Assembly (NCBI RefSeq): GCF_902459745.1
Contig: NZ_CABPSJ010000001.1
Coordinates: forward strand, 310,001-374,000
From: Pandoraea communis
GTDB taxonomy: Bacteria; Pseudomonadota; Gammaproteobacteria; Burkholderiales; Burkholderiaceae
Direction of reading: 5' to 3'
DNA: 64,000 nucleotides
Part shown: positions 1-11,287 of the stretch, piece by piece
Layout of the letters: every line of letters begins with the position of its first letter
How positions within the stretch are numbered: the first letter of the stretch is position 1
Position numbers and translations under genes: made by a program
The notes under the pieces: model-generated
The model's database searches: none
Told to the model about the DNA's origin: nothing
The model's input: only the letters and a program-made list of their open reading frames with translations

Positions 1-1254
1 ACGCCAGGCACGCCCGACGCGAGCGTCACACTCACGGTCGAGACCCCCGACGGGGAGTATCAAACGCGCGCCCGCTATGTCGTGGCCGCCGATGGGGCTC
101 GCAGTCCCCTGCGCAAGTTGATCGGTGTGGACAGCCACGGCCGCACGTTCAAGGATCGCTTCCTGATCGCCGACGTCAAGATGAGCGCGGACTTCCCTGC
201 GGAGCGCTGGTTCTGGTTCGACCCGCCCTTCCACCCGAATCAGTCCGTTCTGCTGCATCGCCAACCCGACGACGTGTGGCGCATCGACTTCCAATTGGGA
301 TGGGACGCCGATCCGGCGCTCGAGAAGACCCCCGAGCGAGTGATCCCGCGGGTGCAGGCCCTGCTTGGCCCGGACGCGAAGTTCACGCTGGAGTGGGTCA
401 GCGTCTATACCTTCTCCTGCTTGCGCATGGACGACTTCCGTCATGGTCACGTGCTGTTCGCCGGCGACGCGGCACACGGGGTGTCGCCATTCGGTGCGCG
501 CGGCGCGAATAGCGGCGTGCAGGATGCCGAGAACCTCGCGTGGAAACTCGCACTGGTGCTCGCCGGTCATGCCCCCGATACGCTGCTCGATACCTATGCG
601 CGCGAGCGCGAATTCGCCGCCGACGAGAACATCCGCAATTCCACTCGCTCGACGGATTTCATCACGCCCAAGAGCCCTGTCTCGCGCGTGTTCCGCGATG
701 CTGTGCTGACCCTGGCCCGCGACCATGCGTTTGCGCGGCAGTTGGTCAACAGCGGACGGCTGTCGGTGCCCGCGGTACTTCACGAGTCGACACTCAACAC
801 GACCGGACAAGATACGTTCGCCGGACGCATGGTGCCGGGGGCGGCTTGCGTCGATGCACCGCTCACTCGTCAAGGACAGGATGGTTGGCTGCTGCCGCGT
901 CTGGGTGGACGTTTCGTCGCGCTCGTGTTCGGGGCGCCGGGCTCACTCGACACCGCAGCGCTCACGGCCCTCGATGCCCTTGCGAACGACAGCGTGCCGG
1001 TCGTGCCGGTGTTCGTGACGCCCGATGCTGAAGTCGCACAGGATGCGCACCACGGACACAGCGTCTGGCACGACGTGCAAGGTCTTGCCGCCCAACGGTA
1101 CGACGCCGCACCTGGCACGGTGTATCTGATTCGTCCGGATCAGCATGTGTGCGCACGCTGGCGCACCATCGACGCCACGGCGATTGCCGCCGCGCGCGAG
1201 CGCGCGCTCGGCCGAACGGCACCGGAAGTCGCGCCGATGCAATGTGCGGCCTGA
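1..1254 (+). CDS. FAD-dependent aromatic monooxygenase, 5' end cut by window
   Basis: The reading frame is open from base 1 to the TGA at 1252-1254, so the N-terminus with the first FAD-binding GxGxxG lies upstream of the window. About 417 residues are visible. The class A flavoprotein hydroxylase motifs are present: the mid-domain DG motif (VVAADGARSPLR, near base 85) and the second FAD motif (FAGDAAHGVSPFGARG, near base 459), followed by SGVQDAENLAWKLALVL. The thioredoxin-like C-terminal domain of PheA/MhpA-type enzymes follows. Such enzymes hydroxylate an aromatic ring with NAD(P)H and O2 in the cytoplasm. The substrate cannot be told from this fragment. The small DUF2783 gene 67 bases downstream is a common partner of this subgroup. 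Confidence 0.88.
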   Translation, partial: TPGTPDASVTLTVETPDGEYQTRARYVVAADGARSPLRKLIGVDSHGRTFKDRFLIADVKMSADFPAERWFWFDPPFHPNQSVLLHRQPDDVWRIDFQLGWDADPALEKTPERVIPRVQALLGPDAKFTLEWVSVYTFSCLRMDDFRHGHVLFAGDAAHGVSPFGARGANSGVQDAENLAWKLALVLAGHAPDTLLDTYAREREFAADENIRNSTRSTDFITPKSPVSRVFRDAVLTLARDHAFARQLVNSGRLSVPAVLHESTLNTTGQDTFAGRMVPGAACVDAPLTRQGQDGWLLPRLGGRFVALVFGAPGSLDTAALTALDALANDSVPVVPVFVTPDAEVAQDAHHGHSVWHDVQGLAAQRYDAAPGTVYLIRPDQHVCARWRTIDATAIAAARERALGRTAPEVAPMQCAA

Positions 1255-1321
1255 CGCCGCCCCGGCCGATCCCGCCGATCGACGCTCAGCGCCCACCGAT
1301 TTCGCAGGAAGGAGACACTTC

Positions 1322-1531
1322 ATGGCACTCGATACACAACCGCGTCTGACACGTCCGGACGATTTCTACGAAGCCTTGATCGATATGCATCGCGACCTCG
1401 ACGAGACACAGAGTCAGGCCGCCAACGCGCAACTGATCCTGTTGCTCGCCAACCAGATCGGCGATCACGACACGCTGCTCTCGGCGCTTCGTCTCGCACG
1501 CGCGGGCGCACTGGGCAACGCGGCGCGCTGA
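1322..1531 (+). CDS. DUF2783-family small protein
   Basis: This gene encodes 69 residues. The ATG at 1322 follows a GGAAGGAGA ribosome site about 8 bases upstream, so earlier in-frame starts are not used. The protein is acidic and mostly helical, with no signal peptide or membrane segment, and ends in a leucine/alanine-rich helix. It resembles the DUF2783 family, short proteins encoded directly after FAD-dependent monooxygenases. Its biochemical role is unknown; co-transcription with the monooxygenase suggests an accessory or stability function. A strong terminator follows 40 bases downstream, so it is the last gene of that operon. The family call is from memory of the pattern. Confidence 0.75.
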   Translation: MALDTQPRLTRPDDFYEALIDMHRDLDETQSQAANAQLILLLANQIGDHDTLLSALRLARAGALGNAAR

Positions 1532-1571
1532 TCGCCGGGCAACCTTCCCTGTATCACGCTCCCTGACGAAA

Positions 1572-1608
1572 GCGGGGCGCCCGATCACCGGGCGCCCCGC
1601 TTTTTTTT
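1572..1608 (+). terminator. Rho-independent terminator after the monooxygenase operon
   Basis: A perfect 12-bp GC stem (GCGGGGCGCCCG, loop ATCA, CCGGGCGCCCCGC) is followed by eight T residues on the plus strand. It closes the monooxygenase/DUF2783 operon and separates it from the convergent IclR-type gene. Confidence 0.95.
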
Positions 1609-1656
1609 GGTGCGACGAGTTCTTGTCTTGTATCGCGTGCCGTCGCTCTGCCGGCG

Positions 1657-2457
1657 TTACACCACCACCATCTGTGAAATCTTCTGCGCCGCCTGCTGAA
1701 GGGGCGCGAGGAACTTCGCTTCCATCTCGGCAGCCGACGTCCGGTTGGCCTGACCGCTGACGTTCATCGCCGCAATCACCTGCCCCGCGCGATTACGGAT
1801 CGGGGCAGCAATCGAAATCAACCCCTCTTCCAGTTCCTGATCGACCAGCGCCCATCCCTTGGCGCGCACGTCGAGAATCCGTTCGCGCAGCGCGTCGATG
1901 TCCGTCACCGTGCGGCGAGTGTGCTGGCGGATGTCGGCGCGGCGCAATGCGGCGTCGAGTTCGTCGTCGGGCAACGCCGAGAGCATGACGCGCCCCATTG
2001 ACGTGCACCACGCCGGCAGGCGGCTGCCGATCGACAGGTTGATCGACATGACCTTGCGCACCGGCACGCGCAGCACGTAGACAATGTCGTCACCGTCGAG
2101 CACCGAGGCGGAACTGCTCTCCTGTACCTGCTGCACGAGCGCCTCCATGAACGGCTCGGCAAGATTCCACAACGGCATCGACGTGAGATAGGAAAAACCG
2201 AGGTCGAGAATTCTCGGGGTGAGCCGGAACAGCCGCCCCTCGCTTCGTACGTAGCCCAGCGCCTCGAGCGTGAGCAGAATGCGGCGGGCCCCGGCGCGTG
2301 TCAGCCCGGAGGCGTGCGCCACTTCCGAGAGCGTCTGCGCGGGGCGCGCGGCGTTGAACGCCTTGACGACCGCCAGCCCGCGCGCGAACGACTGCACATA
2401 GGAGTCGCCCGGCTTCTTGCCGGTCGGTTCGGTTGCGTCGTTCGGCACAGGTGTCAT
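1657..2457 (-). CDS. pcaR: IclR-family regulator, PcaR/PobR type
   Basis: This 266-residue protein has an N-terminal winged helix-turn-helix (about residues 22-85, including the motif TLSEVAHASGLTRAGARRIL) and a C-terminal IclR effector-binding domain. It belongs to the PcaR/PcaU/PobR branch, which regulates protocatechuate and beta-ketoadipate genes in response to pathway intermediates. The gene is divergent from pcaIJF, the classical target. The ATG at 2457 was chosen over an in-frame start 33 codons upstream because the extra peptide is basic and low in family character. A perfect palindrome between the two promoters is the likely operator. The specific effector (beta-ketoadipate by analogy with PcaR) is inferred from context. 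Confidence 0.85.
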   Translation of the reverse strand: MTPVPNDATEPTGKKPGDSYVQSFARGLAVVKAFNAARPAQTLSEVAHASGLTRAGARRILLTLEALGYVRSEGRLFRLTPRILDLGFSYLTSMPLWNLAEPFMEALVQQVQESSSASVLDGDDIVYVLRVPVRKVMSINLSIGSRLPAWCTSMGRVMLSALPDDELDAALRRADIRQHTRRTVTDIDALRERILDVRAKGWALVDQELEEGLISIAAPIRNRAGQVIAAMNVSGQANRTSAAEMEAKFLAPLQQAAQKISQMVVV

Positions 2458-2761
2458 GTAGGGGGAGATCGAGTGTCTTCGCGTGAACGGCAAGCGTAAT
2501 GGATTTGCGTCGCGTGTTCCACCGCGCGACACACGCCACTTCATGGCCGGTGTCACGACGGCATGGCCCGCGTCTCAGGCGGGCACTCGCTTGACGCCCG
2601 ACACGGGAAGGCTTAGGCTGTTCTTATAGCGAATATTTGTTCGCTATAAGAACATTGTGAACCAGACGAGGCCATTGGACAAGAGGCCATCGCCGGGAGA
2701 CACCGAACCGGGGCGAGGGGCGCGAGCCCGTCAGCCCGATGGAACTGCCCAGGAGGCACGT
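2458..2761. promoter_or_regulatory. Divergent pcaR / pcaI promoter region
   Basis: This 304-base stretch separates the divergent pcaR and pcaI starts. I see no gene in it. Its main feature is the long palindrome at 2619-2654, in an AT-rich patch unlike the GC-rich surroundings. The pcaI ribosome site AGGAGG lies at 2751-2756. An in-frame ATG at 2657 exists upstream of pcaI but begins inside the palindrome region and has no ribosome site. Confidence 0.7.
2619..2654. promoter_or_regulatory. Perfect 15-bp-arm palindrome, probable PcaR operator
   Basis: The left arm TGTTCTTATAGCGAA (2619-2633) and the right arm TTCGCTATAAGAACA (2640-2654) are exact reverse complements separated by six bases. IclR-type regulators of the PcaR/PcaU group bind inverted repeats of this kind between their own gene and the pca operon. 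The position, about 110 bases before pcaI and 160 before pcaR, fits joint control of both promoters. Confidence 0.75.
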
Positions 2762-3439
2762 GTGATCAACAAGATTTACGACTCGCTCGCCAGCGCGGTC
2801 GCCGGCGTTCACGACGGCGCGACCATCATGATTGGCGGCTTCGGCAACGCCGGGATGCCCTCGGCGCTCATCGACGCCCTGATCGATCAGGGCGCGCGCG
2901 ATCTCACCATCGTCAACAACAATGCCGGCAACGGCGAGACGGGCCTCGCTGCCCTGCTTAAAGCCGGGCGCGTACGCAAGATCATTTGCTCGTTCCCGCG
3001 TCAGACCGACTCGCAGGTGTTCGACGCGCTCTATCGCGCAGGCAAGATCGAACTGGAACTGGTGCCGCAGGGTAATCTCGCCGAGCGCATTCGTGCCGCT
3101 GGGGCGGGCATCGGCGGCTTCTTCACGCCCACCGGCTACGGCACGCTGCTCGCCGAAGGCAAGGAAACGCGCGTGATCGACGGCAAGCCGTACGTATTCG
3201 AACTGCCAATCCATGCCGACTTCGCCCTCATCAAGGCACTCAAGGGCGACCGCTGGGGCAACCTCGTGTATCGCAAGACCGCCCGCAACTTCGGCCCGAT
3301 CATGGCCACGGCGGCGAAATGCGCCATCGTTCAGGTGAACGAAATCGTCGAACTGGGCGACCTCGATCCGGAAGCCGTGGTCACGCCCGGCATTTTCGTT
3401 CAACGCATCGTCGCGGTGCCAAGCGCCGCACGCGCCTGA
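2762..3439 (+). CDS. pcaI: 3-oxoadipate CoA-transferase subunit A
   Basis: This gene encodes 225 residues of the family I CoA-transferase alpha subunit. It transfers CoA from succinyl-CoA to beta-ketoadipate, the penultimate step of the beta-ketoadipate pathway, as a heteromer with PcaJ. The family signature GGFGNAGMPS lies near residues 25-34. The GTG at 2762 is chosen because AGGAGG at 2751-2756 sits five bases upstream and the protein then begins at the usual position (VINKIYDS). pcaJ follows after 25 bases, and pcaF completes the operon. The order IJF next to an IclR regulator supports beta-ketoadipate over acetoacetate as substrate. Confidence 0.93.
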   Translation: MINKIYDSLASAVAGVHDGATIMIGGFGNAGMPSALIDALIDQGARDLTIVNNNAGNGETGLAALLKAGRVRKIICSFPRQTDSQVFDALYRAGKIELELVPQGNLAERIRAAGAGIGGFFTPTGYGTLLAEGKETRVIDGKPYVFELPIHADFALIKALKGDRWGNLVYRKTARNFGPIMATAAKCAIVQVNEIVELGDLDPEAVVTPGIFVQRIVAVPSAARA

Positions 3440-3464
3440 TCCCCATCTGAACCCGGAGCACGAC

Positions 3465-4115
3465 ATGAACCGACTGACCCGCGACCAGATGGCCGCCCGC
3501 GTCGCCCAGGATATTCCCGACGGCGCTTATGTGAACCTCGGCATCGGTCTGCCGACGGCCGTGGCCAATCACTTGCCTGCCGAAAAGGAGATCATTCTCC
3601 AGAGCGAAAACGGCGTGATCGGCATGGGCCCGGCCCCCGCAAAGGGCGAAGAGGACGAAGACCTCATCAACGCCGGCAAGCAACCCGTCACGCTCAAGCC
3701 GGGCGGCGCCTTCTTCCATCACGCCGATTCGTTCGCGATGATGCGCGGCGGCCACCTGGACTTCTGTGTGCTGGGCGCCTTCCAGGTCTCGATCACGGGC
3801 GACCTCGCCAACTGGCACACCGGCGCCCCCGACGCCATCCCGGCCGTAGGCGGCGCGATGGATCTCGCAAGCGGCGCCAAACAAGTGTTCGTGATGATGG
3901 AACACCAGACCAAGCAGGGCGAGAGCAAGATCGTCGAGCAGTGCACGTATCCGCTCACCGGGGTGGGCTGCGTCACGCGCATCTACACCGATCTGGCGGT
4001 GCTCGATGTCACGCCCGAAGGTCTGCGCGTGATCGACATGGTCGACGGCCTCTCGTTCGACGAACTACAACGCCTGACCGGTGTGGCGCTGCTGCCGTCG
4101 CCGGCCGTGGCCTAA
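3465..4115 (+). CDS. pcaJ: 3-oxoadipate CoA-transferase subunit B
   Basis: This 216-residue protein is the beta subunit of the family I CoA-transferase. The SENG motif at residues 47-50 carries the catalytic glutamate (E48), which forms the CoA thioester intermediate. The glycine-rich segment GIGLPT near residue 26 is also typical. It lies 25 bases after pcaI and is followed by an 83-base gap containing a hairpin before pcaF. Length and motifs match the family, with no damage seen. Confidence 0.94.
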   Translation: MNRLTRDQMAARVAQDIPDGAYVNLGIGLPTAVANHLPAEKEIILQSENGVIGMGPAPAKGEEDEDLINAGKQPVTLKPGGAFFHHADSFAMMRGGHLDFCVLGAFQVSITGDLANWHTGAPDAIPAVGGAMDLASGAKQVFVMMEHQTKQGESKIVEQCTYPLTGVGCVTRIYTDLAVLDVTPEGLRVIDMVDGLSFDELQRLTGVALLPSPAVA

Positions 4116-4145
4116 CCCGTCGTACGACACCATCGCACGCCACCA

Positions 4146-4182
4146 TCGCCGGGACATCATCGAATGTGGCCCGGCGATTTTC
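4146..4182 (+). terminator. Intra-operon hairpin between pcaJ and pcaF
   Basis: ATCGCCGGG (4146-4154) pairs with CCCGGCGAT (4171-4179) and is followed by a short T-run (TTT). The 16-base loop and short T-tract make it a weak or partial terminator that could reduce pcaF expression relative to pcaIJ, or a processing/stability element. Confidence 0.4.
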
Positions 4183-4198
4183 ATTGTGAGGTAGACAA

Positions 4199-5401
<1,203 letters not shown>

Positions 5402-5475
5402 TCCCACTACCCCGCCGGTGTTTTCAGGCCGGCGGCGGTCGTGCGGGACTGGGTAAGTTCCGCTACGCCGCACCG

Positions 5476-5511
5476 GGGTCCCGCGGGCACGATCAGTGCC
5501 GGGCGGGACCC
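5476..5511. terminator. Long hairpin between convergent pcaF and leuA
   Basis: GGGTCCCGC (5476-5484) pairs with GCGGGACCC (5503-5511), and an inner GGCAC/GTGCC extends the stem with a GATCA loop. It lies between the stop codons of two convergent genes. There is no long T-run on either side, so it may act as a bidirectional transcript end or 3' stabilising hairpin. Confidence 0.5.
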
Positions 5512-5575
5512 GTCTGCCCCTTGTCTCCTTCCGTCCTTCTGTCCTTCCTGCTGTTCCGCTAGTGCCGCCGGCCGT

Positions 5576-7471
<1,896 letters not shown>

Positions 7472-7627
7472 AGTAGTCGTAGCGAGAGGGAGAATTGCGC
7501 GGTGATCATGTGACGCATGAGATCACAGATTTTCCAACGCTGTCAACCATGATGTGTTGCCTCGCAAGATTCCCATAATGGGTAGCATGGGTTGTCGAAC
7601 GGCGGGGTCTCCCCCTCCCTCTGGGAC

Positions 7628-8101
7628 TCAGGCCGAGAGCGGAACGGCCGAGGTGCACTTGATCTCGTCGAGACAAACGCTCGACTTGACGGCGCTCACC
7701 CCCGGAATGCGCATCAGCGTATCGAGCAGAAAGTCGGACAACGCCTTCAGGTCGCGGGCGACGACCTTGAGCACATAGTCGATATCCCCCGTCACGGAGA
7801 AGCACTCCTGAATCTGCGCCAGCTCCGCGACCAGTCCCTTGAAGTTCGACAGGTCGCGGATATGCCCGCGCTCCATCGTGACGTGGACGAACGCGACTAC
7901 GCCGAATCCGAGCCGTTGCGCGTCGAGCCGGGTGTCGTACCCCTTGATCACCCCCATCTCTTCGAGCCGCCGGTGACGACGCAGTGTCTGCGCCGGCGAT
8001 AGCTTGATGGCTTCGGCCAGTTCCAGATTCGAAATTCGCCCGTTCGACTGCAAAATCCCCAGCAGCCGGACGTCGATTCGGTCGATCTCGATGTGATGCA
8101 C
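7628..8101 (-). CDS. Lrp/AsnC-family regulator, probable regulator of hpd
   Basis: This 157-residue protein has an N-terminal AsnC-type helix-turn-helix (ISNLELAEAIKLSPAQTLRRHRRL, shown here only as a landmark near residues 23-46) and a C-terminal RAM ligand-binding domain. It is divergent from hpd across a 324-base AT-rich spacer. Regulators of this branch next to hpd control tyrosine degradation, often with an aromatic amino acid or keto acid as effector. Target and effector are inferred from position only. The ATG at 8101 gives the normal family length. Confidence 0.85.
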   Translation of the reverse strand: MHHIEIDRIDVRLLGILQSNGRISNLELAEAIKLSPAQTLRRHRRLEEMGVIKGYDTRLDAQRLGFGVVAFVHVTMERGHIRDLSNFKGLVAELAQIQECFSVTGDIDYVLKVVARDLKALSDFLLDTLMRIPGVSAVKSSVCLDEIKCTSAVPLSA

Positions 8102-8425
8102 TTTTATTTCCCCTCACAGTTCCCTGGCGAAATATTAATTCATAACCTAGGGTTTCCCTACCTCAGTTACGAAATCCTATTTTGCGGCACCCCACTTACA
8201 CTGAGCGCCGTAAAACGTCGAAATGCACGCAAGATCCTTGTCATTTCAAGGGTTCCGGCGAATGGAACGGACGGGGCACCCTATCCCGACCGCACGGTCA
8301 ACAAATCACAATTTTGTTGCATCTTCCCGCACCGCCGATATGGGTAACGGATGACAACCACCGGGCAGTGCACACGTCCAACGAATCAGTCACCTCACAA
8401 ATCACCTCACCAAGCCGAGACGATC
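8102..8425. promoter_or_regulatory. Divergent lrp-type / hpd promoter region
   Basis: This 324-base spacer contains no convincing gene. The part nearest the regulator (8120-8190) is unusually AT-rich for this window, as expected for Lrp-type binding and DNA bending. I cannot name exact -35/-10 hexamers with confidence. The hpd start at 8426 has a GCCGAGACG stretch upstream rather than a strong ribosome site. Confidence 0.5.
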
Positions 8426-9499
8426 ATGGCCGACCTCTTTGACAACCCGATGCAATTGATGGGCTTCGAATTCGTGGAATTCGCGTCGCCCACACCGAAC
8501 GTCCTCGAACCGATTTTCGAACAGATGGGCTTCACGCTCGTGGCACGTCACCGCTCGAAAGACGTGGTGCTGTACCGCCAGGGCGACATCAACTTCGTCG
8601 TGAATCGCGAGCCGAACAGCGAGGCCGCCTACTTCGCCGCCGAACATGGCCCGAGCGCCTGCGGCATGGCATTCCGGGTGAAAGACTCGCACAAGGCTTA
8701 CGCCCGCGCGCTGGAACTCGGCGCCCAGCCGGTCGAGATCTCGACTGGCCCGATGGAGCTGCGTCTGCCGGCGATCAAGGGCATCGGCGGCGCGCCGCTG
8801 TATCTCATCGACCGTTTCGAAGAAGGCAAGTCGATATATGACATCGACTTCGAATACATCGAAGGCGTCGACCGTCATCCGGTGGGCCACGGCCTGCGTC
8901 TGATCGATCACCTGACGCACAACGTATATCGCGGTCGCATGGCGTACTGGGCCAACTTCTACGAGAAACTGTTCAACTTCCGCGAGATCCGCTACTTCGA
9001 CATCTCGGGCGAATACACGGGCCTGACGTCCAAGGCCATGACGGCCCCCGATGGTAAAATCCGCATTCCCCTGAACGAGGAATCGGCCAAGGGTAGCGGC
9101 CAGATCGAAGAATTCCTGATGGCCTTCAACGGCGAGGGCATTCAGCACATTGCGTTCCTCACCGACAACCTGATCGACGTCATCGACCGCCTGCAAATGG
9201 CGGGTGTCGACCTGATGACCGCGCCTAACGACTTCTACTACGATGCGCTCGAAACCCGTCTGCCGGGTCACGGTCAGCCGGTTGGCGAACTGAAGTCGCG
9301 GGGCATCCTGCTCGACGGCACGACCGAAGGCGGCAAGCCGCGACTGCTGTTGCAGATCTTCTCGAAGACCCTGCTCGGCCCGGTGTTCTTCGAGTTCATC
9401 CAGCGTCAGGGCGACGACGGCTTCGGCGAAGGCAACTTCAAGGCGCTGTTCGAATCGCTCGAGCGCGACCAGATCGAGCGGGGCACGCTCAAGGTCTGA
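8426..9499 (+). CDS. hpd: 4-hydroxyphenylpyruvate dioxygenase
   Basis: This 357-residue non-haem Fe(II) enzyme converts 4-hydroxyphenylpyruvate and O2 to homogentisate. The three iron ligands are visible: H162 in DHLTHNV, H241 in GIQHIAF and E323 in FFEFIQR. The length equals the bacterial HPPD norm. The ATG at 8426 ([10 protein letters not shown]) replaces an in-frame upstream ATG at 8351, because the upstream 25 residues are not family-like. The permease and tyrB downstream suggest import and transamination of tyrosine/phenylalanine to feed this enzyme. Homogentisate dioxygenase genes are not in this window. Confidence 0.95.
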   Translation: MADLFDNPMQLMGFEFVEFASPTPNVLEPIFEQMGFTLVARHRSKDVVLYRQGDINFVVNREPNSEAAYFAAEHGPSACGMAFRVKDSHKAYARALELGAQPVEISTGPMELRLPAIKGIGGAPLYLIDRFEEGKSIYDIDFEYIEGVDRHPVGHGLRLIDHLTHNVYRGRMAYWANFYEKLFNFREIRYFDISGEYTGLTSKAMTAPDGKIRIPLNEESAKGSGQIEEFLMAFNGEGIQHIAFLTDNLIDVIDRLQMAGVDLMTAPNDFYYDALETRLPGHGQPVGELKSRGILLDGTTEGGKPRLLLQIFSKTLLGPVFFEFIQRQGDDGFGEGNFKALFESLERDQIERGTLKV

Positions 9500-9539
9500 G
9501 TCCAGGGGAGACACCCGGCGGTATATGCCCCGGGCTCGC

Positions 9540-9562
9540 GATCATCGTTCGCCACGATGATC
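9540..9562. repeat. Perfect hairpin between hpd and the permease gene
   Basis: GATCATCGT (9540-9548) and ACGATGATC (9554-9562) are perfect inverted repeats with a five-base loop. No T-run follows, so a terminator is unlikely; it could be an operator or a stabilising hairpin in the hpd 3' region. Confidence 0.45.
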
Positions 9563-9687
9563 CCAAAGGACACGGCGACGGTGCCATAAGCGCCGCGCCG
9601 TGGCGGCTCAACGGTTCCGGTTCGTTCCCACAGAACGAAAACAGAGAAGCGCGCCGCTTGGTAACGAAGGTAGGGTAAGGAACAGAC

Positions 9688-11073
9688 ATGTCCGGCAACG
9701 CAGCAAATGAAGGCTCGCTCCACCGCGGCCTGAAGAATCGTCACATCCAATTGATCGCGCTGGGTGGCGCGATCGGCACCGGCCTCTTTCTGGGCATCGC
9801 ACAAACCATCAAGACCGCGGGCCCATCCGTTCTGCTGGGCTACGCCATCGCGGGCGTCGTCGCGTTTTTCATCATGCGACAGCTCGGTGAAATGGTCGTC
9901 GACGAGCCCGTCGCCGGCTCGTTCAGCTACTTCGCCAACAAGTATTGCGGCCAGTTCGCCGGCTTCGTCTCGGGCTGGAACTACTGGGTGCTCTACGTGC
10001 TGGTCTCGATGGCCGAACTCTCGGCCGTCGGCATCTACGTGCAGTACTGGTGGCCCGCCATTCCCACCTGGGTCTCGGCCCTCGTGTGCTTTGGCATCAT
10101 CAACGCCGTCAATCTCTCCAGCGTGAAGTCGTACGGCGAGACGGAGTTCTGGTTCGCCATCATCAAGGTCGCCGCCATCGTCGGCATGATCGGGTTCGGC
10201 GCCTACCTGCTCTTCTCCGGCAACGCGGGCCCCGACGCCAGCGTGACCAACCTGTGGCGGCACGGCGGCTTCTTCCCGAACGGCGTGTCGGGCCTCGTCA
10301 TGGCGATGGCCGTCATCATGTTCTCGTTCGGCGGACTGGAGCTGGTCGGCATCACCGCGGCCGAAGCCGACAATCCTTCGCGCACCATCCCGCGCGCGAC
10401 CAATCAGGTCATCTACCGCATTCTGATTTTCTACGTCGGCGCCCTCGGTGTGCTGCTCTCGCTGTACCCGTGGGAAAAGGTCGTGACCGGCGGCAGCCCG
10501 TTCGTGCTGATCTTCCACGAGTTGAACAGCGACGTCGTTGCCCATGTGCTCAATGCCGTGGTGCTCACGGCTGCGCTGTCGGTCTACAACAGTTGCGTGT
10601 ACTGCAACAGCCGCATGCTGTACGGTCTGGCCGGTCAGGGCAACGCGCCGCGCGCCCTGCTCAAGGTGAACGCCCGCGGTATCCCGCTCGCAGCGCTCGG
10701 CGTCTCGGCAGCCGCAACCGCCGTGTGTGTGGTGATCAACTACTTCATGCCGGGCAAGGCGTTCCAACTGTTGATGGGGCTGGTCGTGTCGGCACTCATC
10801 ATCAACTGGGCGATGATCAGCGTGATTCATCTGGCCTTCCGCCGTGCCAAGGCGCGTGCAGGCGAAACCACGTTGTTCAAGAGCCTCGGCTATCCGCTCA
10901 CCAATTATGTGTGCCTCGTGTTCCTCGGCGGCATTCTGGTCGTGATGTACCTGATCCCGGATCTGCGCATTTCGGTCTACCTGATCCCGGTGTGGCTGGT
11001 CGTGCTCGGCATCGGCTATCGCTTGCGTCAGAAGAACAGCGCCGCCCCGGTTCCCGTCAACACAACGCGCTAA
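9688..11073 (+). CDS. aroP: Aromatic amino acid permease (AAT family)
   Basis: This 461-residue inner-membrane protein has about 12 hydrophobic segments and belongs to the amino acid transporter family of the APC superfamily. The N-terminal signature LKNRHIQLIALGGAIGTGLF (residues 15-34) and the conserved GELMV-like stretch (LGEMVVDEPVAGSFS) are typical of AroP/PheP/ProY-type proton symporters. The position between hpd and tyrB points to tyrosine, phenylalanine or tryptophan as substrate; this is inference. The ATG at 9688 follows GGTAAGGAAC. Confidence 0.82.
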   Translation: MSGNAANEGSLHRGLKNRHIQLIALGGAIGTGLFLGIAQTIKTAGPSVLLGYAIAGVVAFFIMRQLGEMVVDEPVAGSFSYFANKYCGQFAGFVSGWNYWVLYVLVSMAELSAVGIYVQYWWPAIPTWVSALVCFGIINAVNLSSVKSYGETEFWFAIIKVAAIVGMIGFGAYLLFSGNAGPDASVTNLWRHGGFFPNGVSGLVMAMAVIMFSFGGLELVGITAAEADNPSRTIPRATNQVIYRILIFYVGALGVLLSLYPWEKVVTGGSPFVLIFHELNSDVVAHVLNAVVLTAALSVYNSCVYCNSRMLYGLAGQGNAPRALLKVNARGIPLAALGVSAAATAVCVVINYFMPGKAFQLLMGLVVSALIINWAMISVIHLAFRRAKARAGETTLFKSLGYPLTNYVCLVFLGGILVVMYLIPDLRISVYLIPVWLVVLGIGYRLRQKNSAAPVPVNTTR

Positions 11074-11128
11074 ACCGCACTGCGCCGGGCCGATCTGCCC
11101 CGGCAGCCGCCGGTCTCAAGAAAACGCC

Positions 11129-11163
11129 GTATGCCCCGGGCGCCAGCCGCCCCGGGGGCATAC
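11129..11163 (+). terminator. Hairpin between permease and tyrB
   Basis: TATGCCCCGG and CCGGGGGCATA form a long GC-rich stem with one extra G, 56 bases after the permease stop. No T-run follows, so it may be a Rho-independent-like structure of low efficiency or a transcript-stabilising hairpin. Confidence 0.4.
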
Positions 11164-11287
11164 CCGGCGACACCTCACTAGCGGTATCATCGGTGGTTTG
11201 CGTCGCCGGGGCCGCCAGAGCCGCCCGGCCGGCCCGGCGCTCTCTCAGCGCGCGTTACCGACTTTCTTTCGTTTTCCAGGAACTGCC

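Noticed and set aside
7541-7546. TTGACA as -35 of the leuA promoter
   Set aside because: No acceptable -10 lies 16-18 bases downstream, and it would place the transcription start inside the leader peptide start, so it is not annotated as promoter.
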